The notes beneath the pieces are model-generated. The model saw nothing but the letters and a program-made list of their open reading frames with translations, ran no database searches and had not been told where the DNA came from. DNA of 45,714 nt from Actinomycetota bacterium. Lineage in GTDB: Bacteria > Actinomycetota > Actinomycetes > Nanopelagicales > Nanopelagicaceae. The stretch covers positions 1-45,714 of the forward strand of contig WLIT01000009.1 of assembly GCA_009726125.1 (NCBI GenBank), given 5' to 3'. Of this stretch, positions 35,289 to 42,977 are shown in pieces. The position numbers were made by a program, and so were the translations under genes. How positions within the stretch are numbered: the first letter of the stretch is position 1; each line of letters starts with the position of its first letter.

Positions 35289-35867
35289 GACAGTGTGGTG
35301 GCCACTTAAGCGGTAATCCGCGCTCTTCTTCGTATCTTCTTTTGAAAAATGTGCGGTTTGTGCCTCAATAAAGCCCGGCATGAATTCGGCAACTGCTGGG
35401 CCATCGCGTTCAATCACTCGAGCCAAACCCACGTCCTGGGGCACTTCGATCCAAATGGCTAGGGAGACAAACTTTCTTATCGCGCTCTGCCCAGCACCAA
35501 CCCCTTCGATAAGTAAATACTTTGGCGCTTTAACAGAAATAGGAGTACCCAGACAATTTTCTAACCAGTTGAATGGGGTGAAAAATACGTTTTCTTCCTT
35601 ATCAACGCTCTCCAAAATCGAAACCAATTTTGTAGTTAGCGCTGGCGTCATAGTTGAGCCCCAACCTTCGTAAAGCTCATCCATGTGAATGGTGTAACTC
35701 GAAGCTATTTCGCGTTTAAGAGTAAGGGCAAGTGATGTCTTGCCCGAACCGGCTGGACCATCAATAGTTATTACGACGCAATCTCCACAGTTGGGAATTA
35801 AACCGGGGAGAGCGGCCTTAATTTGATCGAGTTGCTGATTCACGCAACCAACGTTTCCAACCGCCAA
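35286..35867 (-). CDS. Uridine-kinase-like P-loop NTPase
   Basis: 193-residue P-loop kinase. Walker A is GPAGSGKT (37-44). The acidic substrate segment HMDELYEGW and a later IEGVGAGQS follow the uridine kinase/pantothenate kinase pattern, but the protein is shorter and not a clear Udk. Its 5' end overlaps the transporter gene by 50 bases; a GTG at 35843 is an alternative start still inside that gene. It is therefore co-transcribed with the transporter and under the same TPP riboswitch. A role in phosphorylating an imported thiamine-related compound is an inference from context alone. Confidence 0.72.
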   Translation of the reverse strand: MAVGNVGCVNQQLDQIKAALPGLIPNCGDCVVITIDGPAGSGKTSLALTLKREIASSYTIHMDELYEGWGSTMTPALTTKLVSILESVDKEENVFFTPFNWLENCLGTPISVKAPKYLLIEGVGAGQSAIRKFVSLAIWIEVPQDVGLARVIERDGPAVAEFMPGFIEAQTAHFSKEDTKKSADYRLSGHHTV

Positions 35868-36408
35868 TGGCGATTAAAACAAAGATGAAATAGAGAATTG
35901 CTGTTAAGTATTGTTTACCGTGCCAATATTGATAGACATAAACTGCATCAACAACAACCCAAATAATCCAACTCTCGTATCGTTGTAGGACCATCAGGAA
36001 TTGTGCGATACAACTTCCAACAAAGCCAAAGGCATCGGTCAAGGATGCCGCCGCTCCAATCTTCTTAAGTATTGGGTAGAGCGAGAACCAAGCTACGAGG
36101 TATGCAAGCCCCCAAATGGCCGCACTCTTTGGAGTCAACCGTTTAGGCACCGCACCTTTTGGTCCCCACCCAAACCAGCCTGCAATGGCACCAGCGATAA
36201 AAATGAATTGTAGAAATCCGCTTGCATAGTATTTCCATTGAAAAAATAGCGCCGCATATAGCAAAGAACTAAGGCTCCACCACGGCCAAGTTATTCGTGG
36301 TCCATAGACACCAAGTCCGACACCTATTACAGAAGTTATAAATGCCAGAAGTTCAAGTAGTGAAAGTTCATATCCCCAAGCAGTAAAAACCGTAACCATT
36401 AAATTCAT
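35818..36408 (-). CDS. pnuT: PnuC-family transporter, predicted thiamine importer PnuT
   Basis: 196-residue membrane protein with about seven hydrophobic helices and the Trp/Tyr-rich PnuC pattern (PWWSLSSLLYAALFFQWKYYASGFLQ, GWFGW, ESWIIWVVVDAVYVYQYWHGKQY). PnuC proteins facilitate diffusion of a vitamin that is trapped by phosphorylation inside. The usual annotation would be nicotinamide riboside, but a TPP riboswitch lies directly upstream, which marks the thiamine-specific PnuT group. The start has AAGGAG 7 bases upstream, adjacent to the aptamer's 3' end. Confidence 0.88.
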   Translation of the reverse strand: MNLMVTVFTAWGYELSLLELLAFITSVIGVGLGVYGPRITWPWWSLSSLLYAALFFQWKYYASGFLQFIFIAGAIAGWFGWGPKGAVPKRLTPKSAAIWGLAYLVAWFSLYPILKKIGAAASLTDAFGFVGSCIAQFLMVLQRYESWIIWVVVDAVYVYQYWHGKQYLTAILYFIFVLIAIGGWKRWLRESATRSN

Positions 36409-36418
36409 AGATTAGCTC

Positions 36419-36502
36419 CTTCCAATTCGCATTACCGAACTGGTTCTACGGTCGATCTGAATCTCAGATCCTCTCAGCCAATTACTCGGCTCCCGTTCCT
36501 GC
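36419..36502 (-). promoter_or_regulatory. TPP riboswitch (THI box)
   Basis: On the minus strand, GGGAGCC is followed by GGCTGAGA, the diagnostic pyrimidine-sensing CUGAGA half. Next comes a GATCTGA/TCAGATC side hairpin, then ACCGTAGAACC and GGTAATGCG, matching the pyrophosphate-sensing half (ACC..GAACCUG....GAUAAUGC). CCAGTTCG and CGAATTGG pair fully to form the second helix with a GTAATG loop. The aptamer abuts the AAGGAG ribosome binding site of the transporter gene, so TPP binding should block translation start. P1 pairing is the least clear part. The promoter must lie inside the crtB 3' end. Confidence 0.9.
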
Positions 36503-36515
36503 CTACCTTAGCAAA

Positions 36516-37415
36516 TTAACGAGCTTTGCGAGCCCTTAATAGCGCCGGAAATGCGACTTTGATTCGACGCCAAGTAGAAGTCTTTGCTCGTTTTTCAAAA
36601 ATTTGAAAGTCAATTTTCTCAACCTCATCAACGATTCCACAATACAACTCTGATGCCGCTTCAATGCACGCTTGAGATTCTGGTGAAAGCAATTTGATTC
36701 CAGGCGCAGCCTCTGCCTGCAGTCGTCTAACTCTTGCGATTTGCTCTTGCAATGCGCTCTTAATCTGTGGCGTAAGTACTCGTTCATTCAACGCTTCGTG
36801 AGTAACTCCATGAGACTTCAGTTCAGAAATGGGAAGGTAAATGCGACCACGATCAAGATCTTCACCGACATCACGAATAAAATTGGCGAGTTGAAAAGCA
36901 GTCCCTAACTTCTCTGCAGCAGCAAGTGCTTCTGGCGAAGTTGAACCAAGAATAGGTACCATCTGTAAACCGATCACCGATGCCGATCCATATACGTACT
37001 CCATTAGGTCTTCGAAAGTTTCGTATTCACTTACCGTTAAATCCATTGTCATTGAGTGCAAAAAAGCTTCAAAGTGCGCTATCGGAATATCAAATCGCTT
37101 CACGGTATCGACTAAGGCGCGGCCGATGTGATCCGAACTTTTACCCGCCTCGATATCTTTTAATACTTGGTTGCCCCAAGTTTCAAGTTCGAGCGCTTTC
37201 TCTTCATCGGTCAATTTTGAATTTAAATCATCAACAATTTCATCGGCATATCTAGCGAAACCGTAGAGAGCATGTACGAAGGGGCGTTTGGCCGGCGGTA
37301 AAAGTAGAGTTGCTAGGTAATAAGTTTTGCCGTGAAGTGAGTTGAGTCTTTTACATTCAGTATATGAAGCCCGCAGCGCGGGGTCGGTAATACCTGCTGC
37401 AGTTAGCTCATCCAT
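36516..37415 (-). CDS. crtB: Phytoene synthase
   Basis: 299-residue prenyl transferase that joins two geranylgeranyl diphosphates head-to-head to phytoene. The first Asp-rich motif is YADEIVDDL (about 56-64) and the second is NFIRDVGEDLDRGRIYLP. SLHGKTYYLATLLLPPAKR is the usual N-terminal block. It starts at the base next to the crtI stop. Confidence 0.94.
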   Translation of the reverse strand: MDELTAAGITDPALRASYTECKRLNSLHGKTYYLATLLLPPAKRPFVHALYGFARYADEIVDDLNSKLTDEEKALELETWGNQVLKDIEAGKSSDHIGRALVDTVKRFDIPIAHFEAFLHSMTMDLTVSEYETFEDLMEYVYGSASVIGLQMVPILGSTSPEALAAAEKLGTAFQLANFIRDVGEDLDRGRIYLPISELKSHGVTHEALNERVLTPQIKSALQEQIARVRRLQAEAAPGIKLLSPESQACIEAASELYCGIVDEVEKIDFQIFEKRAKTSTWRRIKVAFPALLRARKAR

Positions 37416-38900
37416 TTACTTAATAGGTCCAACAATTCGTTCTGCAGCAAGTCGGCCAGAGATTAGAACCATCGGAACGCCAACTCCTGGTTGAGTTCCA
37501 GATCCAGCAAAGACCACATTCTCAAATCCCTTTGCGATATTTCTTGGGCGAAATGGTCCAGTTTGGAAGAAGGTATGAGCGCTAGCAAATGGTGCACCTT
37601 GCTCCATTCCTTGGTCCTTCCAATCAAGTGGAGTTGTCATGTGTTCAACTTCAACAGAATCTGCGAAGCCTTCGTATCCGCGCTCTTCCATGGTGCGCAA
37701 CATCTGATCGCGATACTTTGGTCCTTGAACTTTCCAATCAATATCTGCCGAAAGATTTGGGGTTGGGAAGAGGACGTAATAAGAGTTCTTGCCCGCAGGG
37801 GCTAAATCTTTATCGTCATGGCTTGGTACGGTAACGAGCAAACTTGGATCGGTCATAAGAGTTTTCTTCTTAATTAGCTCATCGAATACGCCATCCCAAG
37901 ATTTTCCAAAGTGGATGTTGTGATGGGCTAAGCGGTCATAAGTCTTGTTTGAACCGATTAGCAAGGTCACGCAAGAAGGGGAATAAGTAAGTCGCTTTAC
38001 TGAAGGGGGAGTACGACCTAGCAATTCGCGCCATGCAACTGGTAGATCAGGATTCAAAATTAGCGCATCACATTCAATTCGATCGCCATTCGCAGTTATT
38101 ACTGCGCGAGCTCGGCCACCCGAATGCTCAACCGAGGTAACAGTTTGGTTATATTTAAACTCAACGCCATGTTTTGCAGCTGCGCCAGCAAGTGCACGAG
38201 GTACTGCATGCATTCCACCCTTAGGGAAGAAGACGCCATTAACCGAATCCATATATGCGATAACAGCATAAATAGCGAGAGCTTGTTGCGGACTAACACC
38301 GGCATACATCGCTTGGAATGAGTAAACCTTCTGAGTACGCGGATCTTTTAGAAAATCATTTACCTTTGGAGCAAGTCGGCGAAAACCACCAAGTGCAATA
38401 AGCCTTGCCAAGTTTGGCGTTAATAAGTTGAACGGTGAATCAATATTGCGGTCAATGAAATCTTTCATCTCATACTTGTAAAGCTTTGTTACAAAATCTA
38501 CATAACGACCATAACCTGCAGCCTCATCCGGCCCAATAACGCTTCGAATCTCTTCTTGCATGCGCCCGGTTTCGGCGTGGACATCAAGAGAAGAACCATC
38601 ATGATAAAAAGCACGGTACAAAGGCTTTAGTGGAAGAAGCTCGAGCCAATCTTCAAGTTTTTCACCGACACAGGAGAGCGCATCTTGAATCAGATCTGGC
38701 ATAGTTAAAACAGATGGTCCAGTATCAAATGCATAGCCATCTTTATTTAATAATCCATTGCGACCACCAGGAACACTTTCGCGTTCAATAACTGTAACTT
38801 TTCGACCAGCTCCAGCAAGACGTAGCGCAGCACTTAAGCCACCGAGTCCGGCGCCGACAATTACAACGTGATCTGTTGGACCTTTTACGCGAGCTGGCAT
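37416..38900 (-). CDS. crtI: Phytoene desaturase
   Basis: 494-residue FAD-dependent desaturase that turns phytoene into lycopene or a related polyene. The Rossmann FAD motif VIVGAGLGGLSAALRLAGAG is at about 13-32. DGYAFDTGPSVLTMP follows, and the C-terminal FAD box is VFAGSGTQPGVGVPMVLISGRLAAERI. Fourteen bases separate it from crtE, with a weak GGAAG ribosome binding site. Confidence 0.94.
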   Translation of the reverse strand: MPARVKGPTDHVVIVGAGLGGLSAALRLAGAGRKVTVIERESVPGGRNGLLNKDGYAFDTGPSVLTMPDLIQDALSCVGEKLEDWLELLPLKPLYRAFYHDGSSLDVHAETGRMQEEIRSVIGPDEAAGYGRYVDFVTKLYKYEMKDFIDRNIDSPFNLLTPNLARLIALGGFRRLAPKVNDFLKDPRTQKVYSFQAMYAGVSPQQALAIYAVIAYMDSVNGVFFPKGGMHAVPRALAGAAAKHGVEFKYNQTVTSVEHSGGRARAVITANGDRIECDALILNPDLPVAWRELLGRTPPSVKRLTYSPSCVTLLIGSNKTYDRLAHHNIHFGKSWDGVFDELIKKKTLMTDPSLLVTVPSHDDKDLAPAGKNSYYVLFPTPNLSADIDWKVQGPKYRDQMLRTMEERGYEGFADSVEVEHMTTPLDWKDQGMEQGAPFASAHTFFQTGPFRPRNIAKGFENVVFAGSGTQPGVGVPMVLISGRLAAERIVGPIK

Positions 38901-38914
38901 TTCACTTCCAATAC

Positions 38915-39988
38915 TTAAAGGGTTCGCTGAGTGACAATAGTTAAAAGTTGCGTCAGTGCAACCTTTGCCAATGGCTCAATTTCACCATGTTCAAGGGCGG
39001 ATTGCGCGCTGGAAGTTAAGTTTGAAATAAGTGTTTCGACCTGAGCAAGGGCGCCCGATTGAGTTATTACCTCACGAACCCGCATGACATGCTCGATGGT
39101 TAAATTTTGATTTCCCAGAGCGCTCTTAATGGTCTCTTTTGATTTCTCATCCGCTAGCTCCATGGTTTTTGCTAGAAGCACCGTGCGCTTACCCTCACGC
39201 AAATCGTCACCAGCCGGTTTGCCGGTTTGTGATGGGTCACCGAAGATTCCGAGAATGTCGTCTCGCAGTTGGAACGCTTCGCCAAGTGGGAGCCCGTAAT
39301 CAGAGTAAGTTTTCATAAGTTCGTTATTTGCACCGCCAAGTGCAGCGCCAAAATGAAGAGGGCGCTCGATTGTGTATTTTCCAGATTTGTAACGCGCAAC
39401 TTTCAGAGATCTTTCAACAGATTCAGTTGCAAGCGCTTGCTCATAAATATCCAAATATTGTCCAGCCATTAATTCAACGCGCATTTCGTCGTACATTGGT
39501 AGTGCTCTGATAAGCGTTTCACCAGAGATGCCGGATTGATGCAACATTTTTGCCGACCATACAAGTGCCAAATCACCAAGCAAGATTGCGGTAGAAATTC
39601 CAAATTGCTCGGCAGATCCACTCAAACCTTTTTCAATATGCATCGCTTCGAATGCTTTATGAATTGATGGGGCGCCACGCCTTGTGTCTGAAGCATCCAT
39701 CACATCGTCGTGCATGAGCGCACATACATGGATTAATTCCAGAGCGGCTGTAGCACGTAATATTTCAGCGCTTGGTTTGGTGCCGGTACCAAGGAATCCA
39801 ATGTATGCAAAGAGTGGGCGTAGTCGTTTTCCACTGTCTAATAAGAAGCGTTCCATAGCCACTGCTACTGGCGCTAATTCAGAGGCGATTTCATTTAGAT
39901 ATTTATTCTCATTGGCTACGAAGTTAAGTAGCTCAAGATTAACTAAATTGCGAATCTCTTTAAGGTCAGAGGTTGCGGAAAAATTCAC
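38915..39988 (-). CDS. crtE: Geranylgeranyl diphosphate synthase (polyprenyl synthetase)
   Basis: 357-residue trans-prenyltransferase supplying GGPP to CrtB. The first Asp-rich motif is LMHDDVMDASDTRRG (91-105), the second is in QLRDDILGIFGDPSQTGKP. GKRLRPLF is the IPP-binding segment. GTG 39988 is chosen because the frame extends 77 codons further upstream only through the metF coding region, without family similarity, and a TACCCT box ends 6 bases before this GTG. First gene of the crtE-crtI-crtB operon. Confidence 0.92.
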   Translation of the reverse strand: MNFSATSDLKEIRNLVNLELLNFVANENKYLNEIASELAPVAVAMERFLLDSGKRLRPLFAYIGFLGTGTKPSAEILRATAALELIHVCALMHDDVMDASDTRRGAPSIHKAFEAMHIEKGLSGSAEQFGISTAILLGDLALVWSAKMLHQSGISGETLIRALPMYDEMRVELMAGQYLDIYEQALATESVERSLKVARYKSGKYTIERPLHFGAALGGANNELMKTYSDYGLPLGEAFQLRDDILGIFGDPSQTGKPAGDDLREGKRTVLLAKTMELADEKSKETIKSALGNQNLTIEHVMRVREVITQSGALAQVETLISNLTSSAQSALEHGEIEPLAKVALTQLLTIVTQRTL

Positions 39989-39994
39989 GTCGTA

Positions 39995-40000
39995 AGGGTA
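39995..40000 (-). promoter_or_regulatory. Candidate leaderless -10 box for crtE (TACCCT)
   Basis: Minus-strand TACCCT ends 6 bases before the crtE GTG and overlaps the metF -10 candidate by two bases. Confidence 0.4.
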
Positions 40001-40004
40001 GCCT
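39999..40004 (+). promoter_or_regulatory. Candidate leaderless -10 box for metF (TAGCCT)
   Basis: TAGCCT ends 8 bases before the metF ATG. Identical to the box before ogt. Confidence 0.45.
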
Positions 40005-40012
40005 GAGCCGCT

Positions 40013-40870
40013 ATGGAGCGCATGACAGTTTCGGTTGAATTCTTCCCGCCGAAGGATGATGCTGGCGAGGCACGTCTTTGGGAGGCCAGTGCGGCTCTTG
40101 AATCTATTGCACCAGATTTCATATCTGTAACTTATGGCGCAGGCGGAAGCACCCGCGATCGCACAATTAAAATCACCAAAGAAATCACCGAACGCACGGG
40201 CCGTAATACAGTCGCACATCTGACTTGCGTTGGTTCAACAAAAGAAGAGTTAGTTGAAATTCTTGCGCAGTATAGGAGCGCGGGAATCAAAAGTATTCTG
40301 GCACTTCGTGGCGATCCAGTCGGCGGACCAGCGGCAAATTGGGTAACAACTCCAGGCGGCTTTGACCATTCAGATCAATTAGTCGAACTTGCTATCGCGC
40401 AAGGTGGATTTGAAGTTGGAGTAGCCGCTTTCCCTGATGGCCACCCTGCTAGTAATAATAATTTAGATAGAGATATCAAAGTTCTTTTGCGGAAAGAAGA
40501 ATTAGGTGCAACTTTCGCGACAACACAATTCTTCTTTGAAAGTTCGAAATGGGAATCTTTAGTAGAAAAGCTAGCAACGCGTGGCTCAAAGCTTCCGATA
40601 ATTGCCGGCATATTGCCAGTTACAAATGTTAAGCAGTTACATCGCATGGCCGAACTTGGGGGCACGCCAATTCCCGAAAAGATTTCTAAATTGTTCAGCG
40701 AGATTTCTGAAGATCCAGATGCAGTACGCAAAGCTGGCGTAGATTTAGCAACAAAACTATGTGCCGAACTAATCGCGATGAAGGTACCTGGATTGCATTT
40801 TTACACGATGAATACCGCTTCAGCAACGCTAGAGATTTATAAAAATTTAGGACTTCCAAGCCGTGGATAA
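40013..40870 (+). CDS. metF: 5,10-methylenetetrahydrofolate reductase
   Basis: 285-residue flavoprotein making 5-methyl-THF for methionine synthesis. Marks are SVEFFPPKDDAGEARLW, DFISVTYGAGGSTRDRT, AHLTCVG, ILALRGDP, VAAFPDGHP, FATTQFFFES, PIIAGILPV and PGLHFYTMN. It diverges from crtE across a 24-base gap. A second ATG three codons in (40022) is possible. The 3' end overlaps the next gene by 8 bases. Confidence 0.95.
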   Translation: MERMTVSVEFFPPKDDAGEARLWEASAALESIAPDFISVTYGAGGSTRDRTIKITKEITERTGRNTVAHLTCVGSTKEELVEILAQYRSAGIKSILALRGDPVGGPAANWVTTPGGFDHSDQLVELAIAQGGFEVGVAAFPDGHPASNNNLDRDIKVLLRKEELGATFATTQFFFESSKWESLVEKLATRGSKLPIIAGILPVTNVKQLHRMAELGGTPIPEKISKLFSEISEDPDAVRKAGVDLATKLCAELIAMKVPGLHFYTMNTASATLEIYKNLGLPSRG

Positions 40871-41483
40871 GAACGAATTCTTCGCTACCTGGTCAAAGTT
40901 ACATGGTGAGGCAAAGATAGAAGGAATCGTTAAAACTTGGCTGCAAATTTCTTACAGTGTCGTTAGGCCACTTGCTAAATTAAGAGTTACACCAAATCTA
41001 CTAACACTTGCGGGTCTAATATTTGCAATCGCGCTCTGGCAATTTCCAAATAGTTGGCCAGCAGCACTGTTCTTGGTTCTCTCTTTATTCTTTGATGGAA
41101 TTGATGGCTCGCTTGCCATTTATTCCCGAGTGACTTCTAAGTTCGGCGCTTTCACCGATTCCTTTGTGGATCGCTTATCGGAAGTTTTCTGGGCGCTTGC
41201 ACTCTATAAATTGGGTGCTCCAGCAATCCTGGTTTTTCTAGCCCTTCTCGCGACTTTCGTTCAAGAGTATTTGCGGGCAAGAGCTGGTGGCTTGGGTCAT
41301 GGCGAAGTTGGACTAGTAACAATTTGTGAGCGACCAGTTCGTGCGAGCCTTATTTTCATTGCAATTGTTGCCAACCTAATTGGTTTTGAAGCAGCAGTTG
41401 TTATTGCAGCTATTTGGGTAGCGATGCAAACAATTGCCTTGACTCAATTAGTTCTTAATCTTTATAAGCGTCTAACTACTTAG
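40863..41483 (+). CDS. CDP-alcohol phosphatidyltransferase-family protein
   Basis: 206-residue membrane enzyme that transfers a phosphatidyl (or similar) group from CDP-diacylglycerol to an alcohol. The signature is present as D78-x2-D81-G82, G95, D99 and D103, but the Arg of the usual AR pair is Ile (A85-I86). About five or six hydrophobic helices. Start is GTG inside the metF 3' end. Product lipid unknown; it sits between the two carotenoid operons, although on the opposite strand. Confidence 0.85.
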   Translation: MDKNEFFATWSKLHGEAKIEGIVKTWLQISYSVVRPLAKLRVTPNLLTLAGLIFAIALWQFPNSWPAALFLVLSLFFDGIDGSLAIYSRVTSKFGAFTDSFVDRLSEVFWALALYKLGAPAILVFLALLATFVQEYLRARAGGLGHGEVGLVTICERPVRASLIFIAIVANLIGFEAAVVIAAIWVAMQTIALTQLVLNLYKRLTT

Positions 41484-42975
41484 CTCTTCCAATAGATTCT
41501 GCAACAATTTCCGCACTTAATCCAACGAGTGGAAGTCCGCCGCCGGGGTGCGCTGATCCTCCGACGCAATACAAATTCTTAAGTGGTGAAGTATTACTCG
41601 CTCGCAAGAAAGCAGAGCGCGCGCCATTGCTTGATGTGCCATAGATAGAACCACCAGGAGCACCAACGCTATCTTCCAAATCAGCCGGTGTTTGGAATTC
41701 AAAAACTTCTAATCGCTCGCTTACTTTTAATCCGAGTGAATCTAGCTTTGCAATAATTTTTGCCGCATAGAGCGCAGACTCCTTATTCCAATCCCAGCCA
41801 GTTGCTGGCTCGTGTCTTGGCGCATTTATTAAAACGGACCAAGCTTCCAAATTGTTGCCCTTAACCATATCGGGGTCATCGGGTACGCAGATATAAATGG
41901 TTGGATCATTTACTGGAACCTTCTTTACGAAAATGTCATCAAATTCCGCATCGTAATCTTCAGGGAAATAGATTGAGTGGTGTGGCATTTTAGGAGCAGG
42001 CTCACTTAATTTTTCATTGTTCAAGCCGAGAAGAAGTGAGAAACCAGCTAATGACTTTGTGGATTTAGCCAACTTCTTTCGTTCAGATTTAACAATGTTC
42101 AATTCGGCGGGCAATAATTTGTTATAGACAAGTTCAGCATCAGCATTCGCAACGACGAAATCTGCTCTCAGATTTTCACCGGATACGACTACACCCGTTG
42201 CGGCGCCAGATTCATGTGTGATGGAAGTGACTAGGGAGTTAAATTGAAAGTTGACTCCAAGTTCAAGGCAGCGGGCTTCGAGCGCATCAGAAAGTTTTCC
42301 GATCCCACCTTTAATGTGCCAGGCACCAAAGGAGGATTCAACGAATGCAATTGTCAAAAGTACGGCAGGAACTTTTCGCGGATCAGATCCTGAATATGTT
42401 GCGTACCGGTCCACAATTTTTGCTAGGTAAGGATTGCGGGTGTATTTCGCTGTCAATGAACGCAGCGAGGTAAGTGGCGAGATAACTCGGAGATCTGAGA
42501 AGAATCCTTTTCTTCGCATCAGGCTCGAGATAGATTTAAGTTCAGATTCCACAAATGGTGTTCGCGATACATCCCACATACGCTCGGCTCGTTGCATCAA
42601 GTTGTGCCATTCATCGCCCGCACCTTTACCGAGAACCAATTCAATTGAATCACAGATTCCTTTTAACGAAAGATTCGGAAATGTAATTCGGGTTTTATCA
42701 GCGAAGTTGTATTCGAAGGCTGGATCTACCGGATCAATCTGCAAGATATGTTCAATGCGCTTTCCAGTCTTGAGGAAAAGATCTCGGTAAACAGCAGGCA
42801 AGGTAAGAAGTGAAGGCCCAGTATCAAATGCATAATTACCAATCCACTTAGTCTGACACTTACCACCAGTACGGTCGCTGCCTTCACAGACTGTTACTTT
42901 GTGTCCTGCTTTCGCTAATCGCGCGGCCGCAGCCATGCCACCAATGCCCGCGCCGATAACAATTACCTTTGACAT
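41476..42975 (-). CDS. Second CrtI-type carotenoid desaturase (CrtD-like)
   Basis: 499-residue FAD-dependent carotenoid desaturase/isomerase family protein. The FAD motif VIVIGAGIGGMAAAARLAKAGH is at about 4-25. NYAFDTGPSLLTLPAVYRDLF follows. The C-terminal box is LYCVGGSAHPGGGLPLVGLSAEIVAESI. A second desaturase beside hydratase and glycosyltransferase genes usually is a CrtD acting on hydroxylated intermediates (3,4-desaturation). ATG 42975 directly follows the glycosyltransferase stop and starts MSKVIVIGAG; a longer frame to 43050 adds 25 unrelated residues inside that gene. Overlaps the convergent upstream gene by 8 bases. Confidence 0.86.
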   Translation of the reverse strand: MSKVIVIGAGIGGMAAAARLAKAGHKVTVCEGSDRTGGKCQTKWIGNYAFDTGPSLLTLPAVYRDLFLKTGKRIEHILQIDPVDPAFEYNFADKTRITFPNLSLKGICDSIELVLGKGAGDEWHNLMQRAERMWDVSRTPFVESELKSISSLMRRKGFFSDLRVISPLTSLRSLTAKYTRNPYLAKIVDRYATYSGSDPRKVPAVLLTIAFVESSFGAWHIKGGIGKLSDALEARCLELGVNFQFNSLVTSITHESGAATGVVVSGENLRADFVVANADAELVYNKLLPAELNIVKSERKKLAKSTKSLAGFSLLLGLNNEKLSEPAPKMPHHSIYFPEDYDAEFDDIFVKKVPVNDPTIYICVPDDPDMVKGNNLEAWSVLINAPRHEPATGWDWNKESALYAAKIIAKLDSLGLKVSERLEVFEFQTPADLEDSVGAPGGSIYGTSSNGARSAFLRASNTSPLKNLYCVGGSAHPGGGLPLVGLSAEIVAESIGRAK

Positions 42976-42977
42976 TA

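Noticed and set aside
35818-36408. Nicotinamide riboside transporter PnuC
   Set aside because: The TPP riboswitch directly upstream argues for thiamine transport.
39989-40219. N-terminal 77-codon extension of crtE
   Set aside because: It lies opposite metF coding sequence, is Cys-rich and unlike any prenyltransferase; a GTG with a -10 box fits at 39988.
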